From Candidatus Gottesmanbacteria bacterium RBG_16_37_8 (GTDB taxonomy: Bacteria > Patescibacteriota > Microgenomatia > 2-02-FULL-39-11), in assembly GCA_001779055.1 (NCBI GenBank), contig MFJA01000033.1:8521-18754 (forward strand): 10,234 bases of DNA, written 5' to 3'. The notes beneath the pieces are model-generated. The model saw only the letters and a program-made list of their open reading frames with translations. It was not told the DNA's origin and searched no databases. Positions 1 through 6,827 of the stretch are shown here, piece after piece. Within the stretch, counting starts at the first letter, position 1, and each line of letters opens with the position of its first letter. The translations under genes were made by a program, and so were the position numbers.

Positions 1-1313
1 ATATATTGTAAAAGGCGGTTTTCATTTTGGGTAAAATAGAACAAATCAGGATGGTAGTTTTTTCCGATAAAATCTGTTTTCATGATAAATATGCGGTAAC
101 TGGTATAAGCTGAAAAAGAAAGAATAACAATTAAAAGAAGCATTTTAAATTTATTGTTTAATTTAATTTGGGAGAAAGTGAAACCGGTAAGAAGGGCAAA
201 AGGAACAAAGTGAGCATCTTCAAAAAGTCTTAATTTCGGCAAACGGAGGATATCGGCAAATGGAAGCAGCAGATAAGGCAAGTAAGCCCAAATAGCAATA
301 AACAGGAGTCCTGTTGATTTTGATTTAAGGATTTTTTTAAGTGAAAAAAAGGATAATACAGGCAGAATTCCGAAGAGAAAAACTGAATTGCGGTTAAAAA
401 AAAGCTCATACATATTCCATCTGGCAATATTCCAACCTCTCCAGATATCCCAAGGGAATCCCTGACTTTCCTGCCAGGCAATAATCAAATAGGCAGAAAG
501 AGCTGCCAATATTACCGGCAGAATTCCGGGCAAAACAATTCTCCTGATTTCTATTCTCCGGTTTTTAACGGAATCAATAATTATTCTGACAGTCAAAATA
601 AGGGGAAGGATTAGGACGACCGGGGTAAGAATTGCCGGAAAAACTATTCCTCCGCTAAAAATCATAAAGGAACTAAAGAAGCTGTAGCGGATTTTTGAAG
701 TTTTAAGATAGCGCAAAAGGAAAATAAGGCCGGTAAACAACAAGACATATCCTCCCAGGTAATGCGGCAGTGTATTAAGCCGTTCCAGGGAGTCAAAATT
801 TACCCACCACGGCTGGTACATACCAATCTCAAATGGTCTGGAAAAAACAAATGAGGGAGATATTGTGGAGACCAGAGCTATAATTGCTGAAACAGAACCC
901 CAAAGCAATCCCAGAAATTCTATTGATAAGAGGAGCACGGTTAACAGAAACAGTTCCTGAGAAATAAGACGGACGAGGTGATAAGCAGTAATTGAAGACA
1001 GACTGAAGAGACCGGCTATTTTGCCAATAAAAGTATAATAAATATAGAAAATACCGGGACGGGTTGATTCGCTTGTGAAACTGTCCCTGAAATTTAAGGC
1101 TCCGTTTTTACTTTGAGTAACTGCTGAGAGATAGAGGTTGTAATCATGAGCCCAAAAGATGTGGTTAAAGCTATAGACCTGGTAGTTTTTTGTTAAATTA
1201 AACTGCTTTACCAATTGATAGTTGGATCCGATCAGATAAAGTTGGGAAAGAATAAAATAGATTAAAATCAAGGAAAGGACGGCTTTATTCCTGAAGAAAG
1301 TATTAATTTTCAT
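1..1313 (-). CDS. Multi-span membrane GT-C-like glycosyltransferase, 3' end beyond left edge (437 residues visible)
   Basis: The minus-strand frame is open from an ATG at 1313-1311 to the left edge with no stop, so the C-terminus is missing. An N-terminal hydrophobic segment (about residues 10-30) is followed by an extracytoplasmic loop with Asp57-Tyr, the usual place of the acidic catalytic/metal residue in GT-C enzymes, and then by many hydrophobic segments. Landmarks include His184 in a Pro-His-Tyr motif, a PWDIW motif at 287-291, PFA at 351-353 and Glu365. These landmarks recur at almost the same spacing in the 2792-4435 protein, so the two are paralogues. The start overlaps the stop of the upstream GT2 gene in ATGA (1310-1313), implying translational coupling; no strong Shine-Dalgarno is visible. 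Likely role, by inference: moving a sugar from polyprenyl phosphate to an acceptor outside the membrane. The donor and acceptor are unknown. It could instead be a related multi-span protein without transferase activity. Confidence 0.8.
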   Translation of the reverse strand, partial: MKINTFFRNKAVLSLILIYFILSQLYLIGSNYQLVKQFNLTKNYQVYSFNHIFWAHDYNLYLSAVTQSKNGALNFRDSFTSESTRPGIFYIYYTFIGKIAGLFSLSSITAYHLVRLISQELFLLTVLLLSIEFLGLLWGSVSAIIALVSTISPSFVFSRPFEIGMYQPWWVNFDSLERLNTLPHYLGGYVLLFTGLIFLLRYLKTSKIRYSFFSSFMIFSGGIVFPAILTPVVLILPLILTVRIIIDSVKNRRIEIRRIVLPGILPVILAALSAYLIIAWQESQGFPWDIWRGWNIARWNMYELFFNRNSVFLFGILPVLSFFSLKKILKSKSTGLLFIAIWAYLPYLLLPFADILRLPKLRLFEDAHFVPFALLTGFTFSQIKLNNKFKMLLLIVILSFSAYTSYRIFIMKTDFIGKNYHPDLFYFTQNENRLLQY

Positions 1314-2032
1314 TTTTTATTCTTAAAGTTTAACAAATGGATAAATACTTTCAGGTAAGACGGTCCGACTTTTAAAATTTTAAATTTCGATAAACCCATT
1401 TGTTTGGTTCTTTCCTGCCAGGATACGGGAATTTCAGTGATACGGGCATGCATTAAAACAGGATAGAAACCAAGTTCAGCATTGCAGGCAAAATCAGAAG
1501 CAGTAAGTAAAGGATAAATCCGTTTAACCAGCGAAGTTCTGTAGAGTTTGAAATTATTAGTCAGATCTGAATTAGGAATTTTCAATAAGATGCGGGCAAG
1601 ATGATGGTAAAGACGATTAACGACTCGTTTTAGGGGAGGATATGATACCAGACTGTTTTTTCTGATAAATCTGGAACCGATGATACCGTCGAATTCTCCA
1701 ATATGGCGAATCATTTTATCGATGTCATTGATATTAGCCAGAAAATCACAGTCCATGAAGAGAACATATTTTGAGCGGGTACTTAAGTTTTTAATTCCTT
1801 CCTTCAGAGCGTTACCTACTCCCGGATTATAGCGGCGGTTGATTGATTTGATTTTAGGAAATTTTTTTTTAAGCTGACGGAGGACTTTTTGAGTACCATC
1901 AGTTGAACAGTCGTTGATCAATATAATTTCTCTAATGTAGTTTTTGTATTTTTCAAGAAGTTGCGGCAGAAGGATTTTAATATTAGGTTCTTCATTTCTA
2001 GCAGGAATAAGAACAGATAAATTGCTGACCAT
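1310..2032 (-). CDS. DPM1-like family 2 glycosyltransferase (polyprenyl-phosphate sugar synthase type)
   Basis: About 240 residues with a GT-A fold of the dolichyl/polyprenyl-phosphate mannosyltransferase type. Visible from the ATG start: an N-terminal strand with IPARNEE (about 9-15), INDCSTDGT (about 39-47), the metal-binding DxD as Asp94-Cys-Asp96, an acceptor-side DLTNNFKLY motif (about 156-164) and a C-terminal RTKQMGLSKF (about 208-217) matching the family's R-x-x-G-x-SK signature. There is no C-terminal membrane domain, so this is the short soluble or peripheral form. By family knowledge it transfers a hexose from a nucleotide sugar to a polyprenyl phosphate at the cytosolic face, giving the donor used by GT-C enzymes, six of which surround it. 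The start is uncertain: a TTG at 2065-2063 would add 11 residues and has a GAGG about 10 bases upstream; the ATG at 2032 was preferred because it begins just before the first strand and lies downstream of a TATAAT. The sugar cannot be told from sequence. Confidence 0.9.
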   Translation of the reverse strand: MVSNLSVLIPARNEEPNIKILLPQLLEKYKNYIREIILINDCSTDGTQKVLRQLKKKFPKIKSINRRYNPGVGNALKEGIKNLSTRSKYVLFMDCDFLANINDIDKMIRHIGEFDGIIGSRFIRKNSLVSYPPLKRVVNRLYHHLARILLKIPNSDLTNNFKLYRTSLVKRIYPLLTASDFACNAELGFYPVLMHARITEIPVSWQERTKQMGLSKFKILKVGPSYLKVFIHLLNFKNKK

Positions 2033-2034
2033 TG

Positions 2035-2061
2035 TTGAAAGTTTATTCTTCGTATTATACT
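2035..2061 (+). promoter_or_regulatory. Candidate promoter for the methyltransferase-led plus-strand unit
   Basis: The plus strand has TTGAAA at 2035-2040 and TATACT at 2056-2061, separated by 15 bases, slightly short for a sigma-70-type promoter. Transcription would begin near 2068, about 14 bases before the methyltransferase ATG, where no Shine-Dalgarno is seen. It overlaps the opposing -10 candidate, so the two directions would compete for polymerase. Confidence 0.35.
2054..2059 (-). promoter_or_regulatory. Candidate -10 box for the GT2/GT-C minus-strand pair
   Basis: The minus strand reads TATAAT exactly. It lies about 22 bases upstream of the preferred GT2 ATG, so a transcript starting around 2047 would carry a very short leader. 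No good -35 hexamer sits at the expected distance. If the TTG start at 2065 were the real one, this box would be inside the gene and meaningless. Confidence 0.35.
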
Positions 2062-2081
2062 TCAAACACTTTTTGCCTCAT

Positions 2082-2747
2082 ATGTTAAAGAATATACTTT
2101 CAGAACTTTATAAAGTCAGATATTCCCAATCAGAGGAACATCTTAAAGGAGTTTATTGGAAAATATTGTGTGAGGAATTCTTGCAAAAATTCATTAAGGA
2201 AAGCGATACAGTAATGGATATTGCTGCCGGTCACTGTGAATTTATAAATAATATCAAATGCAGAAGAAAGTTTGCCGTAGATATAGATCGGCGGATAAAA
2301 AAATATGCCGGGAAAAATGTCAGAGTGGTGATAAGTTCTGCAGAAAACCTGCCCAGGAGTTTTAACAATCTTTGTGACGCTGTATTTGTCGGCTGTTTTC
2401 TGGAGCATCTGCCGTCAAAAGATGCCGTGATTGCGGTTTTTAAAAATATCAAGAGAATACTTAAGAGTGGAGGCAGACTGATGATTCTTAATCCCAATAT
2501 CCGTTTTTCAACAGCCACCTACTGGGATTATTTTGATCATTTAACCCCTGTCAGTGACAGGAGTGTTTCGGAAGTTCTTAAGGCATTGGGATTTCAGATT
2601 GAAGTAAATATTCCGCGGTTTGTACCCAACACCATTAAAGATTCCCTGCCGAAATCTCCAACTCTGGTGAAATTATATCTGAAGTTACCATTTCTTTTTC
2701 CAATATTCGGCAAACAGATGTTTATCGTGGCCAGAAAGAAAAACTGA
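2082..2747 (+). CDS. Class I SAM-dependent methyltransferase of a glycosylation cluster
   Basis: 221 residues with a Rossmann-type methyltransferase core. Motif I reads VMDIAAGHC at 44-52 (Asp46, Gly50), a degenerate form of the usual D-x-G-x-G; the ribose-binding acidic position is in AVDID at 65-69; SSAENL at 85-90 fits the adenine-side motif; CFLEHL at 105-110 and the ILKSGGRLMILNP strand-turn (about 126-138) complete it. The C-terminal part (YWDYFDH at 147-153, then a basic, proline-rich tail ending GKQMFIVARKK) resembles a methyltransferase group I recall beside DPM1-like transferases; that link is from memory. The ATG at 2082 was chosen because any longer frame would run back through the divergent GT2 gene, and the sequence before it does not look like a methyltransferase. 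No Shine-Dalgarno is visible, in line with a short-leader transcript. The substrate is unknown; a sugar or lipid-linked glycan is likely from context. It ends with TGA. Confidence 0.88.
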   Translation: MLKNILSELYKVRYSQSEEHLKGVYWKILCEEFLQKFIKESDTVMDIAAGHCEFINNIKCRRKFAVDIDRRIKKYAGKNVRVVISSAENLPRSFNNLCDAVFVGCFLEHLPSKDAVIAVFKNIKRILKSGGRLMILNPNIRFSTATYWDYFDHLTPVSDRSVSEVLKALGFQIEVNIPRFVPNTIKDSLPKSPTLVKLYLKLPFLFPIFGKQMFIVARKKN

Positions 2748-2791
2748 CAGGAAAATTTGATAAAATTTGTTAAAGTCAATTTGACGGGAGT

Positions 2792-4435
2792 ATGGGATAT
2801 TTTATAAAAAAGATCAGCAGTATACGATCAAATTTTTATGTCAAACTCGGGTTTTTAATAATCATAATTGGCCAATTGCCGATACTGCTTCATATATACC
2901 ATACACCTTCCGGCTATTATTACCCGTTCGTTGACCAGGTTTCAGCTTCCGATTACTACTATATCGCAATCGTCCGTTTTGGCATGGGAGCAGACTGGCT
3001 TTTGAAAATTCCTTATGTGACAACTTATCATCAGGCATCAATTATTCAGTTTCCATTTATTATTTTGGGGAAATTAAGCCTTCTTTTCGGAATAGGTCCA
3101 GCTGAGATGATTGCCATTTTCAGAGTTATTGGAGGAATAATTTTGACTGCTTCGGCAGTCTTACTTTTATCTTCGATATTACCTAAGAAGATCAGGAAAT
3201 CAGCTTTTATCTTATTTCTTTTTACTGAACCCCTGCCTTCATTTACCAAATCGATTTTTACTGATGATTTTCTTGCCTGGGTCTGGCATTTCGGGGATGC
3301 AGCAAGGAGGATAAGTATTGCACCCGTTCATTACACGATCGGCAAAGGCCTATGTCTTTTATCTTTATTTTTCTTATTTGCCTATATGGAGAAAAAAAGA
3401 ATTAGCCTTTTTTATTTTGCACTTTTAATTATCGTGGTTTCCGGCATTATTTATCCTCCGCCCAACTTCATTATTGCTTTCTCCTTAACACTTTCAATTC
3501 TTATTTATTCAGCTTTGATGAAATTCGGTAAAAAAATTATTGTCAGTTTTATTCCATTTATCATATTTATTTTGGCCAGTATGCTACCTCTTATAATTCT
3601 GAAGATGGAACTGGCTAAAGGATATCCCTGGAATATGTGGAGCAAGGTGGAACTGGGGTGGAATGACCCGATAATACCGTTTGAAGCAGATTATTTTCGC
3701 ATGTTTTGGCCTCTTTTTATTCTGTTGACTTTTTCCATTCCAATCGCAATCAAATTTAAAAAGTTTACTTTCAACTTTTTCTTTTTATTCATCTGGGCAA
3801 TTTCAGCATACCTCTTATTTCCATTTGCCAATTGGCTTTCGGTCGGGAAATTCCGCTTTACCGAAGGGGTACAGATATTTCCACTAGCTTGTATTTCGGC
3901 AATAACGCTAAGTGTAATTGGGAATATAGTCAAAGAAAGATGGGGGAGAAAGACGGCATTTTTTATCGGGAAAGTATGTTTAACCGGATTTTTTGCCTAT
4001 TTTCTTTTTTTTACCAGTCAAGTCTACCGGGATGCGCTGTTGCGGTTTTGGCCTTACTGGATAAATGTTTATTTCAGTCCCAGGGATGTAGAATCGTTTA
4101 AATTTTTAGACAGTAAAGTTCCCGATGATGCAATTGTTTTAACAGATGATTTATCGGCAAATTACTTACCCGCGTTTGCCCGGGTGAGAACAATAATCGG
4201 ATTTTCGGATTCTTATGAGAAATATCCTGATTTTAAGTTTGAAACCAAACAGGCTGTGGAGATTATCCAGGGGATTAAAAAGAGTGAAGAAGCAGAACAG
4301 TACATGAAGTTGAAACAAATTGAATATGTTTATCAGAATAAATCTTTATACGGGCAGAATCAGATTTATCCGGAGCTTCTGGAGGCTGTTTTTGATAATG
4401 AAAAGTTCAGGATTTATAAAGTGAAGGGGATTTAG
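2792..4435 (+). CDS. Multi-span membrane GT-C-like glycosyltransferase with C-terminal soluble domain
   Basis: 547 residues. The first membrane helix is about residues 18-36, then an outer loop with Asp54 followed by three tyrosines, the expected site of the GT-C acidic residue. About ten further hydrophobic segments follow to about residue 410, and then a roughly 120-residue soluble domain (about 425-547), probably outside the membrane. It shares with the 1-1313 protein His180, PWNMW at 279-283, FPFA at 343-346 and KFRFTEG at 353-359, all at matching spacing, so the two are paralogues. The ATG at 2792 is the first possible start after an in-frame TAA at 2771-2773, but the only purine-rich site (GGGAG, 2786-2790) lies one base from it, too close for a normal ribosome binding site. 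The gene is 44 bases after the methyltransferase and 2 bases before the next gene, so it is probably cotranscribed. Donor and acceptor are unknown. Confidence 0.85.
   Translation: MGYFIKKISSIRSNFYVKLGFLIIIIGQLPILLHIYHTPSGYYYPFVDQVSASDYYYIAIVRFGMGADWLLKIPYVTTYHQASIIQFPFIILGKLSLLFGIGPAEMIAIFRVIGGIILTASAVLLLSSILPKKIRKSAFILFLFTEPLPSFTKSIFTDDFLAWVWHFGDAARRISIAPVHYTIGKGLCLLSLFFLFAYMEKKRISLFYFALLIIVVSGIIYPPPNFIIAFSLTLSILIYSALMKFGKKIIVSFIPFIIFILASMLPLIILKMELAKGYPWNMWSKVELGWNDPIIPFEADYFRMFWPLFILLTFSIPIAIKFKKFTFNFFFLFIWAISAYLLFPFANWLSVGKFRFTEGVQIFPLACISAITLSVIGNIVKERWGRKTAFFIGKVCLTGFFAYFLFFTSQVYRDALLRFWPYWINVYFSPRDVESFKFLDSKVPDDAIVLTDDLSANYLPAFARVRTIIGFSDSYEKYPDFKFETKQAVEIIQGIKKSEEAEQYMKLKQIEYVYQNKSLYGQNQIYPELLEAVFDNEKFRIYKVKGI
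4424..4430 (+). promoter_or_regulatory. Shine-Dalgarno site for the 4438 gene
   Basis: AAGGGGA lies 7 bases before the ATG at 4438 and inside the last codons of the upstream gene. It supports that start and coupled translation of the two transferases. Confidence 0.6.
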
Positions 4436-4437
4436 TA

Positions 4438-5826
4438 ATGTTTTTAGTTTTAATTCCGGTTTTAGCAATATATCTTTTTCATTTCTTATTTTTCTGGATA
4501 TTTCCTTCGACTGATTCCATTTTTTATTGGCTTTTTGCTAATTTCATCAAAACCGGAAGCTATTTTGCTCCCCATCCTTATTACTACTTAGTTCCTTCAA
4601 CAATGGAGCCGCCATTATACAGTGTTTTTATTTTTTTAGCTGACAGTTTTTCAAGAGCTGATATCGTTATTCATTTTGTTCAGTTGGCCGGAATTGTTGT
4701 ATCAGGATTTCTTATTTATAAAATCTTCAAATTTTATTTTTCCAGACGAATTTCAGTTGGGGCTATGGTGTTATTTCTTCTGACTCCAGGGCACATGATT
4801 TACAGTTCAAATTTGGTGGCCGAACCTCTGGCAGTATTTTTTATCACTCTTTATTTATATATTCTTCATTTGATTATTAATTTAAAGAAAAACTATCTAT
4901 GGCCATGGTTATTCATCTTTGCGGCAATCATATCTCTTCACAGATATAATTTGCTGGTATTTTTTTTAATTGCGGTATTTCTGTTTTTGAAAAGCAAGGT
5001 GGAGAAGGACCCGCCTACGCTACCAGCTACGGCGAGGCGAAGCGGATGGGCGGGATTATTGGCCGGTTTGACGATTCTGGCAGTATGGATTTTGATTAAT
5101 AACAGGATCAACGGATCATGGGGATTATCGAACGCCGAGGGTAAACATTTATATAACCGGATTCTTCATTTTGACAGAATTCTGCCACCCCAAACCCATC
5201 CGGCTTTTATCAGGTTCAGAAAGTTGGCGGGAGAACGGGATGATTATTTTAAACCCTGGTGGTTTTATGAGGAAGCTTTGATTGCCTCAACGGGGAGCGA
5301 AACGGAGGCGGCCAAAGTGATGCAGGAGTTTGCCCTGGCGGCCTTACAAACTCATCCTTTAAAATATCTATGGAATACAGCGGGATTTTTTATTTTTGCC
5401 CATAATACTAATCCTACATATTCCGATCCTTTATATATATATTCCGGCAATATGAAAAATAACTGCCAGGGGATGGGGAACATACGCTTTTGCCAACCGA
5501 TTATTAAGACAGGAATAAATACCGTAATTTGGGATAATTTGGTTGGAGTGATTAACTTTTTTTACCTTTATTTTGCCAAATATATTAATTATTTAATTCT
5601 ATTTCCGGCAATAATTTATTCACTTATCCAAAAAGACAGATACTTCCGGTTTCTTTCGGTTCTTTATGTTATGTCCATATTATTTTTTGTCCTGGCGGAG
5701 GCACCATTACCGAGATATACCTATATTTTTTCATCTCTTGCCGGTATGATAAGCTATTTTGCTCTTGGCAAATTAGTGAATTGGATATATAAACATTACG
5801 ATATCAGGAAAAGGAATAAGATATGA
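4438..5826 (+). CDS. GT39/PMT-like membrane glycosyltransferase with an in-frame GC-rich insert
   Basis: 462 residues, GT-C type, close in plan to the PMT/ArnT-like families. After the first helix (about 2-21) comes an outer loop with Asp26 and MEPPLYS (56-62), then NLVAEP (125-130) with Glu129 at the usual acidic position of the second loop, several helices, a large outer domain (about 222-375) and a C-terminal Arg426-Tyr pair just before the last helix, a recurring feature of these families. Cys342 and Cys352 in the outer domain could form a disulfide. Residues 191-206 (DPPTLPATARRSGWAG) are encoded by a GC-rich palindrome and sit after a Lys-rich cytosolic turn, a place that tolerates insertion. 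The start is backed by a good Shine-Dalgarno; the stop overlaps the SDR start in ATGA. Likely role: transfer of a lipid-phosphate-linked sugar outside the membrane (inference); specificity unknown. Confidence 0.85.
   Translation: MFLVLIPVLAIYLFHFLFFWIFPSTDSIFYWLFANFIKTGSYFAPHPYYYLVPSTMEPPLYSVFIFLADSFSRADIVIHFVQLAGIVVSGFLIYKIFKFYFSRRISVGAMVLFLLTPGHMIYSSNLVAEPLAVFFITLYLYILHLIINLKKNYLWPWLFIFAAIISLHRYNLLVFFLIAVFLFLKSKVEKDPPTLPATARRSGWAGLLAGLTILAVWILINNRINGSWGLSNAEGKHLYNRILHFDRILPPQTHPAFIRFRKLAGERDDYFKPWWFYEEALIASTGSETEAAKVMQEFALAALQTHPLKYLWNTAGFFIFAHNTNPTYSDPLYIYSGNMKNNCQGMGNIRFCQPIIKTGINTVIWDNLVGVINFFYLYFAKYINYLILFPAIIYSLIQKDRYFRFLSVLYVMSILFFVLAEAPLPRYTYIFSSLAGMISYFALGKLVNWIYKHYDIRKRNKI
5010..5054 (+). 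repeat. GC-rich imperfect palindrome inserted in frame inside a glycosyltransferase gene
   Basis: This segment, with two flanking bases, has 34 G or C in 47 bases (about 72%), while the surrounding gene is far more AT-rich. The outer arms CCCGCC (5010-5015) and GGCGGG (5049-5054) pair perfectly, and CGCT (5018-5021) pairs with AGCG (5041-5044) after a two-base bulge. An alternative fold pairs CGCCT (5012-5016) and CGC (5018-5020) with GCG (5032-5034) and AGGCG (5035-5039). It is read through without a stop and keeps the frame. In form it resembles in-gene palindromic repeats such as the Rickettsia palindromic elements, and I recall similar GC-rich inserts in Patescibacteria genes, though not as a named family. 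No second copy was seen in this window, so its repeat nature is inferred. The exact boundaries are uncertain by several bases. Confidence 0.6.
5811..5815 (+). promoter_or_regulatory. Shine-Dalgarno site for the SDR gene
   Basis: AAGGA lies 7 bases before the ATG at 5823, within the end of the upstream gene. With the ATGA overlap it fixes the SDR start. Confidence 0.6.
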
Positions 5827-6827
5827 GTTTTTTCAGAAACAAAAAAATATTAATAACAGGAGGATTGGGATTTATCGGGAGTAATTTGGCTATACGTCTG
5901 GTTGAAAAGGGGGCACAAGTGACCATTGTTGACGCTTTAATTTCCGAGTACGGCGGAAATAAGTTCAATATTAATCCTGTTAAGAACAAGGTGAGGATTG
6001 AAATTGTTGACGTGAGAGACAGTAATAAGATGGATAAGCTGGTAAGGAGAAAGGATGTAATTTTTAACCTGGCAGGGACACTATCGCATATCGATTCAAT
6101 GACTGATCCGATGACGGATTTGGAAATAAACTGCAAGGCACAATTATCTCTGTTGGAATCGGTGAGGAACTATAATTCTAAAGCAAAAATAGTTTTTGCC
6201 GGAACTAGAAACCAATACGGGAAAGCCCAATATTTGCCAGTTGATGAAAATCACCCACAAGAGCCGACGGACATCAACGGGATTAATAATATAGCGGCGG
6301 AGAAGTATCACCTGATGTACTTTAGAGTTTACGGGATCAAGGCTGTTTCCCTGCGGATGACCAATACTTACGGGCCGAGGCATCAGATGAAACATTCACG
6401 ACAGGGGATTTTGAACTGGTTTATCCGGCTTATTCTGGATGGTAGGACGGTTCAGCTATTTGGTACAGGAAAACAGATAAGGGATGTCAACTATGTGGAT
6501 GATGTGGTTGAGGCTCTTTTATTAGTTGCAGCAGCTGACCGCGGTTGGGGCGAAGCTTATAACCTGGGAGGAACAGCGGTTTCTTTATTAGATTTTGTCA
6601 AAAGAGTGATCAAAATCAACGGGAAAGGAAAAGTAAAAACAATACCTTTTCCCATAGAGCGGAAAACTATTGAAATAGGGGACTATATAGCTTCCTGTGA
6701 AAAAATCAAGAAAACCTACGGATGGAAGCCGAAAGTTGATCTGAATGTGGGAATTGCCAAAACAATTGAATATTACCGTCATTTCAAAGAACACTATTGG
6801 TATACTGAAAAAACTGATGAAAAATAA
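5823..6827 (+). CDS. Extended SDR, NAD-dependent sugar epimerase/dehydratase-like, with Tyr-Lys catalytic pair replaced
   Basis: 334 residues, full length for an extended short-chain dehydrogenase acting on nucleotide sugars. Visible: the NAD-binding GGLGFIGS at 13-20, Asp37 at the end of strand 2 favouring NAD over NADP, VDVRD at 62-66, FNLAG at 81-85, Thr128 at the usual Ser/Thr catalytic position followed by QYG, NTYGPR at 181-186 and a RDVNYVDD motif at 220-227. Where most members have Tyr-x-x-x-Lys, this protein has Asn152-Gly-Ile-Asn-Asn156, followed by Ala-Ala-Glu-Lys-Tyr-His. I recall an SDR subgroup with Asn at the Tyr position (NGINK), but it keeps the Lys, which is also absent here. 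Lys161 or Tyr162 might substitute. It is therefore either a variant enzyme or one with a changed or lost reaction. It lies between two GT-C genes, overlapping the upstream gene by 4 bases and the downstream one by 11. The substrate sugar cannot be named. Confidence 0.85.
   Translation: MSFFRNKKILITGGLGFIGSNLAIRLVEKGAQVTIVDALISEYGGNKFNINPVKNKVRIEIVDVRDSNKMDKLVRRKDVIFNLAGTLSHIDSMTDPMTDLEINCKAQLSLLESVRNYNSKAKIVFAGTRNQYGKAQYLPVDENHPQEPTDINGINNIAAEKYHLMYFRVYGIKAVSLRMTNTYGPRHQMKHSRQGILNWFIRLILDGRTVQLFGTGKQIRDVNYVDDVVEALLLVAAADRGWGEAYNLGGTAVSLLDFVKRVIKINGKGKVKTIPFPIERKTIEIGDYIASCEKIKKTYGWKPKVDLNVGIAKTIEYYRHFKEHYWYTEKTDEK

Noticed and set aside
230..481. Small minus-strand reading frame of 83 codons
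   Set aside because: It lies in another frame within the larger open frame of the left-edge membrane protein, which has clear paralogue support.
1944..2081. 46-residue N-terminal extension of the methyltransferase frame
   Set aside because: It runs antisense through the start of the GT2 gene, does not resemble a methyltransferase N-terminus, and an ATG at 2082 fits the family better.
2781..2808. Promoter-like TTGACG-16 bases-TATAAA
   Set aside because: The hexamers match well, but a transcript from it would start inside the 2792 gene after its first codons, and no suitable downstream start would keep the first membrane helix.
5296..5345. Second GC-rich patch in the 4438-5826 gene as another palindrome copy
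   Set aside because: It lacks the paired arms and encodes an ordinary helix with Ala/Glu/Lys codons; it shows no similarity to the 5010-5054 element beyond short GGCGG strings.
5804..6136. Minus-strand reading frame of 110 codons, hydrophobic
   Set aside because: It is antisense to the SDR gene, whose motifs are intact across this stretch; there is no ribosome binding site or independent support.
6745..6816. Upstream start of the 6817 glycosyltransferase
   Set aside because: It would overlap the SDR gene by 83 bases and add a non-hydrophobic stretch before a normal GT-C N-terminus that begins at 6817.
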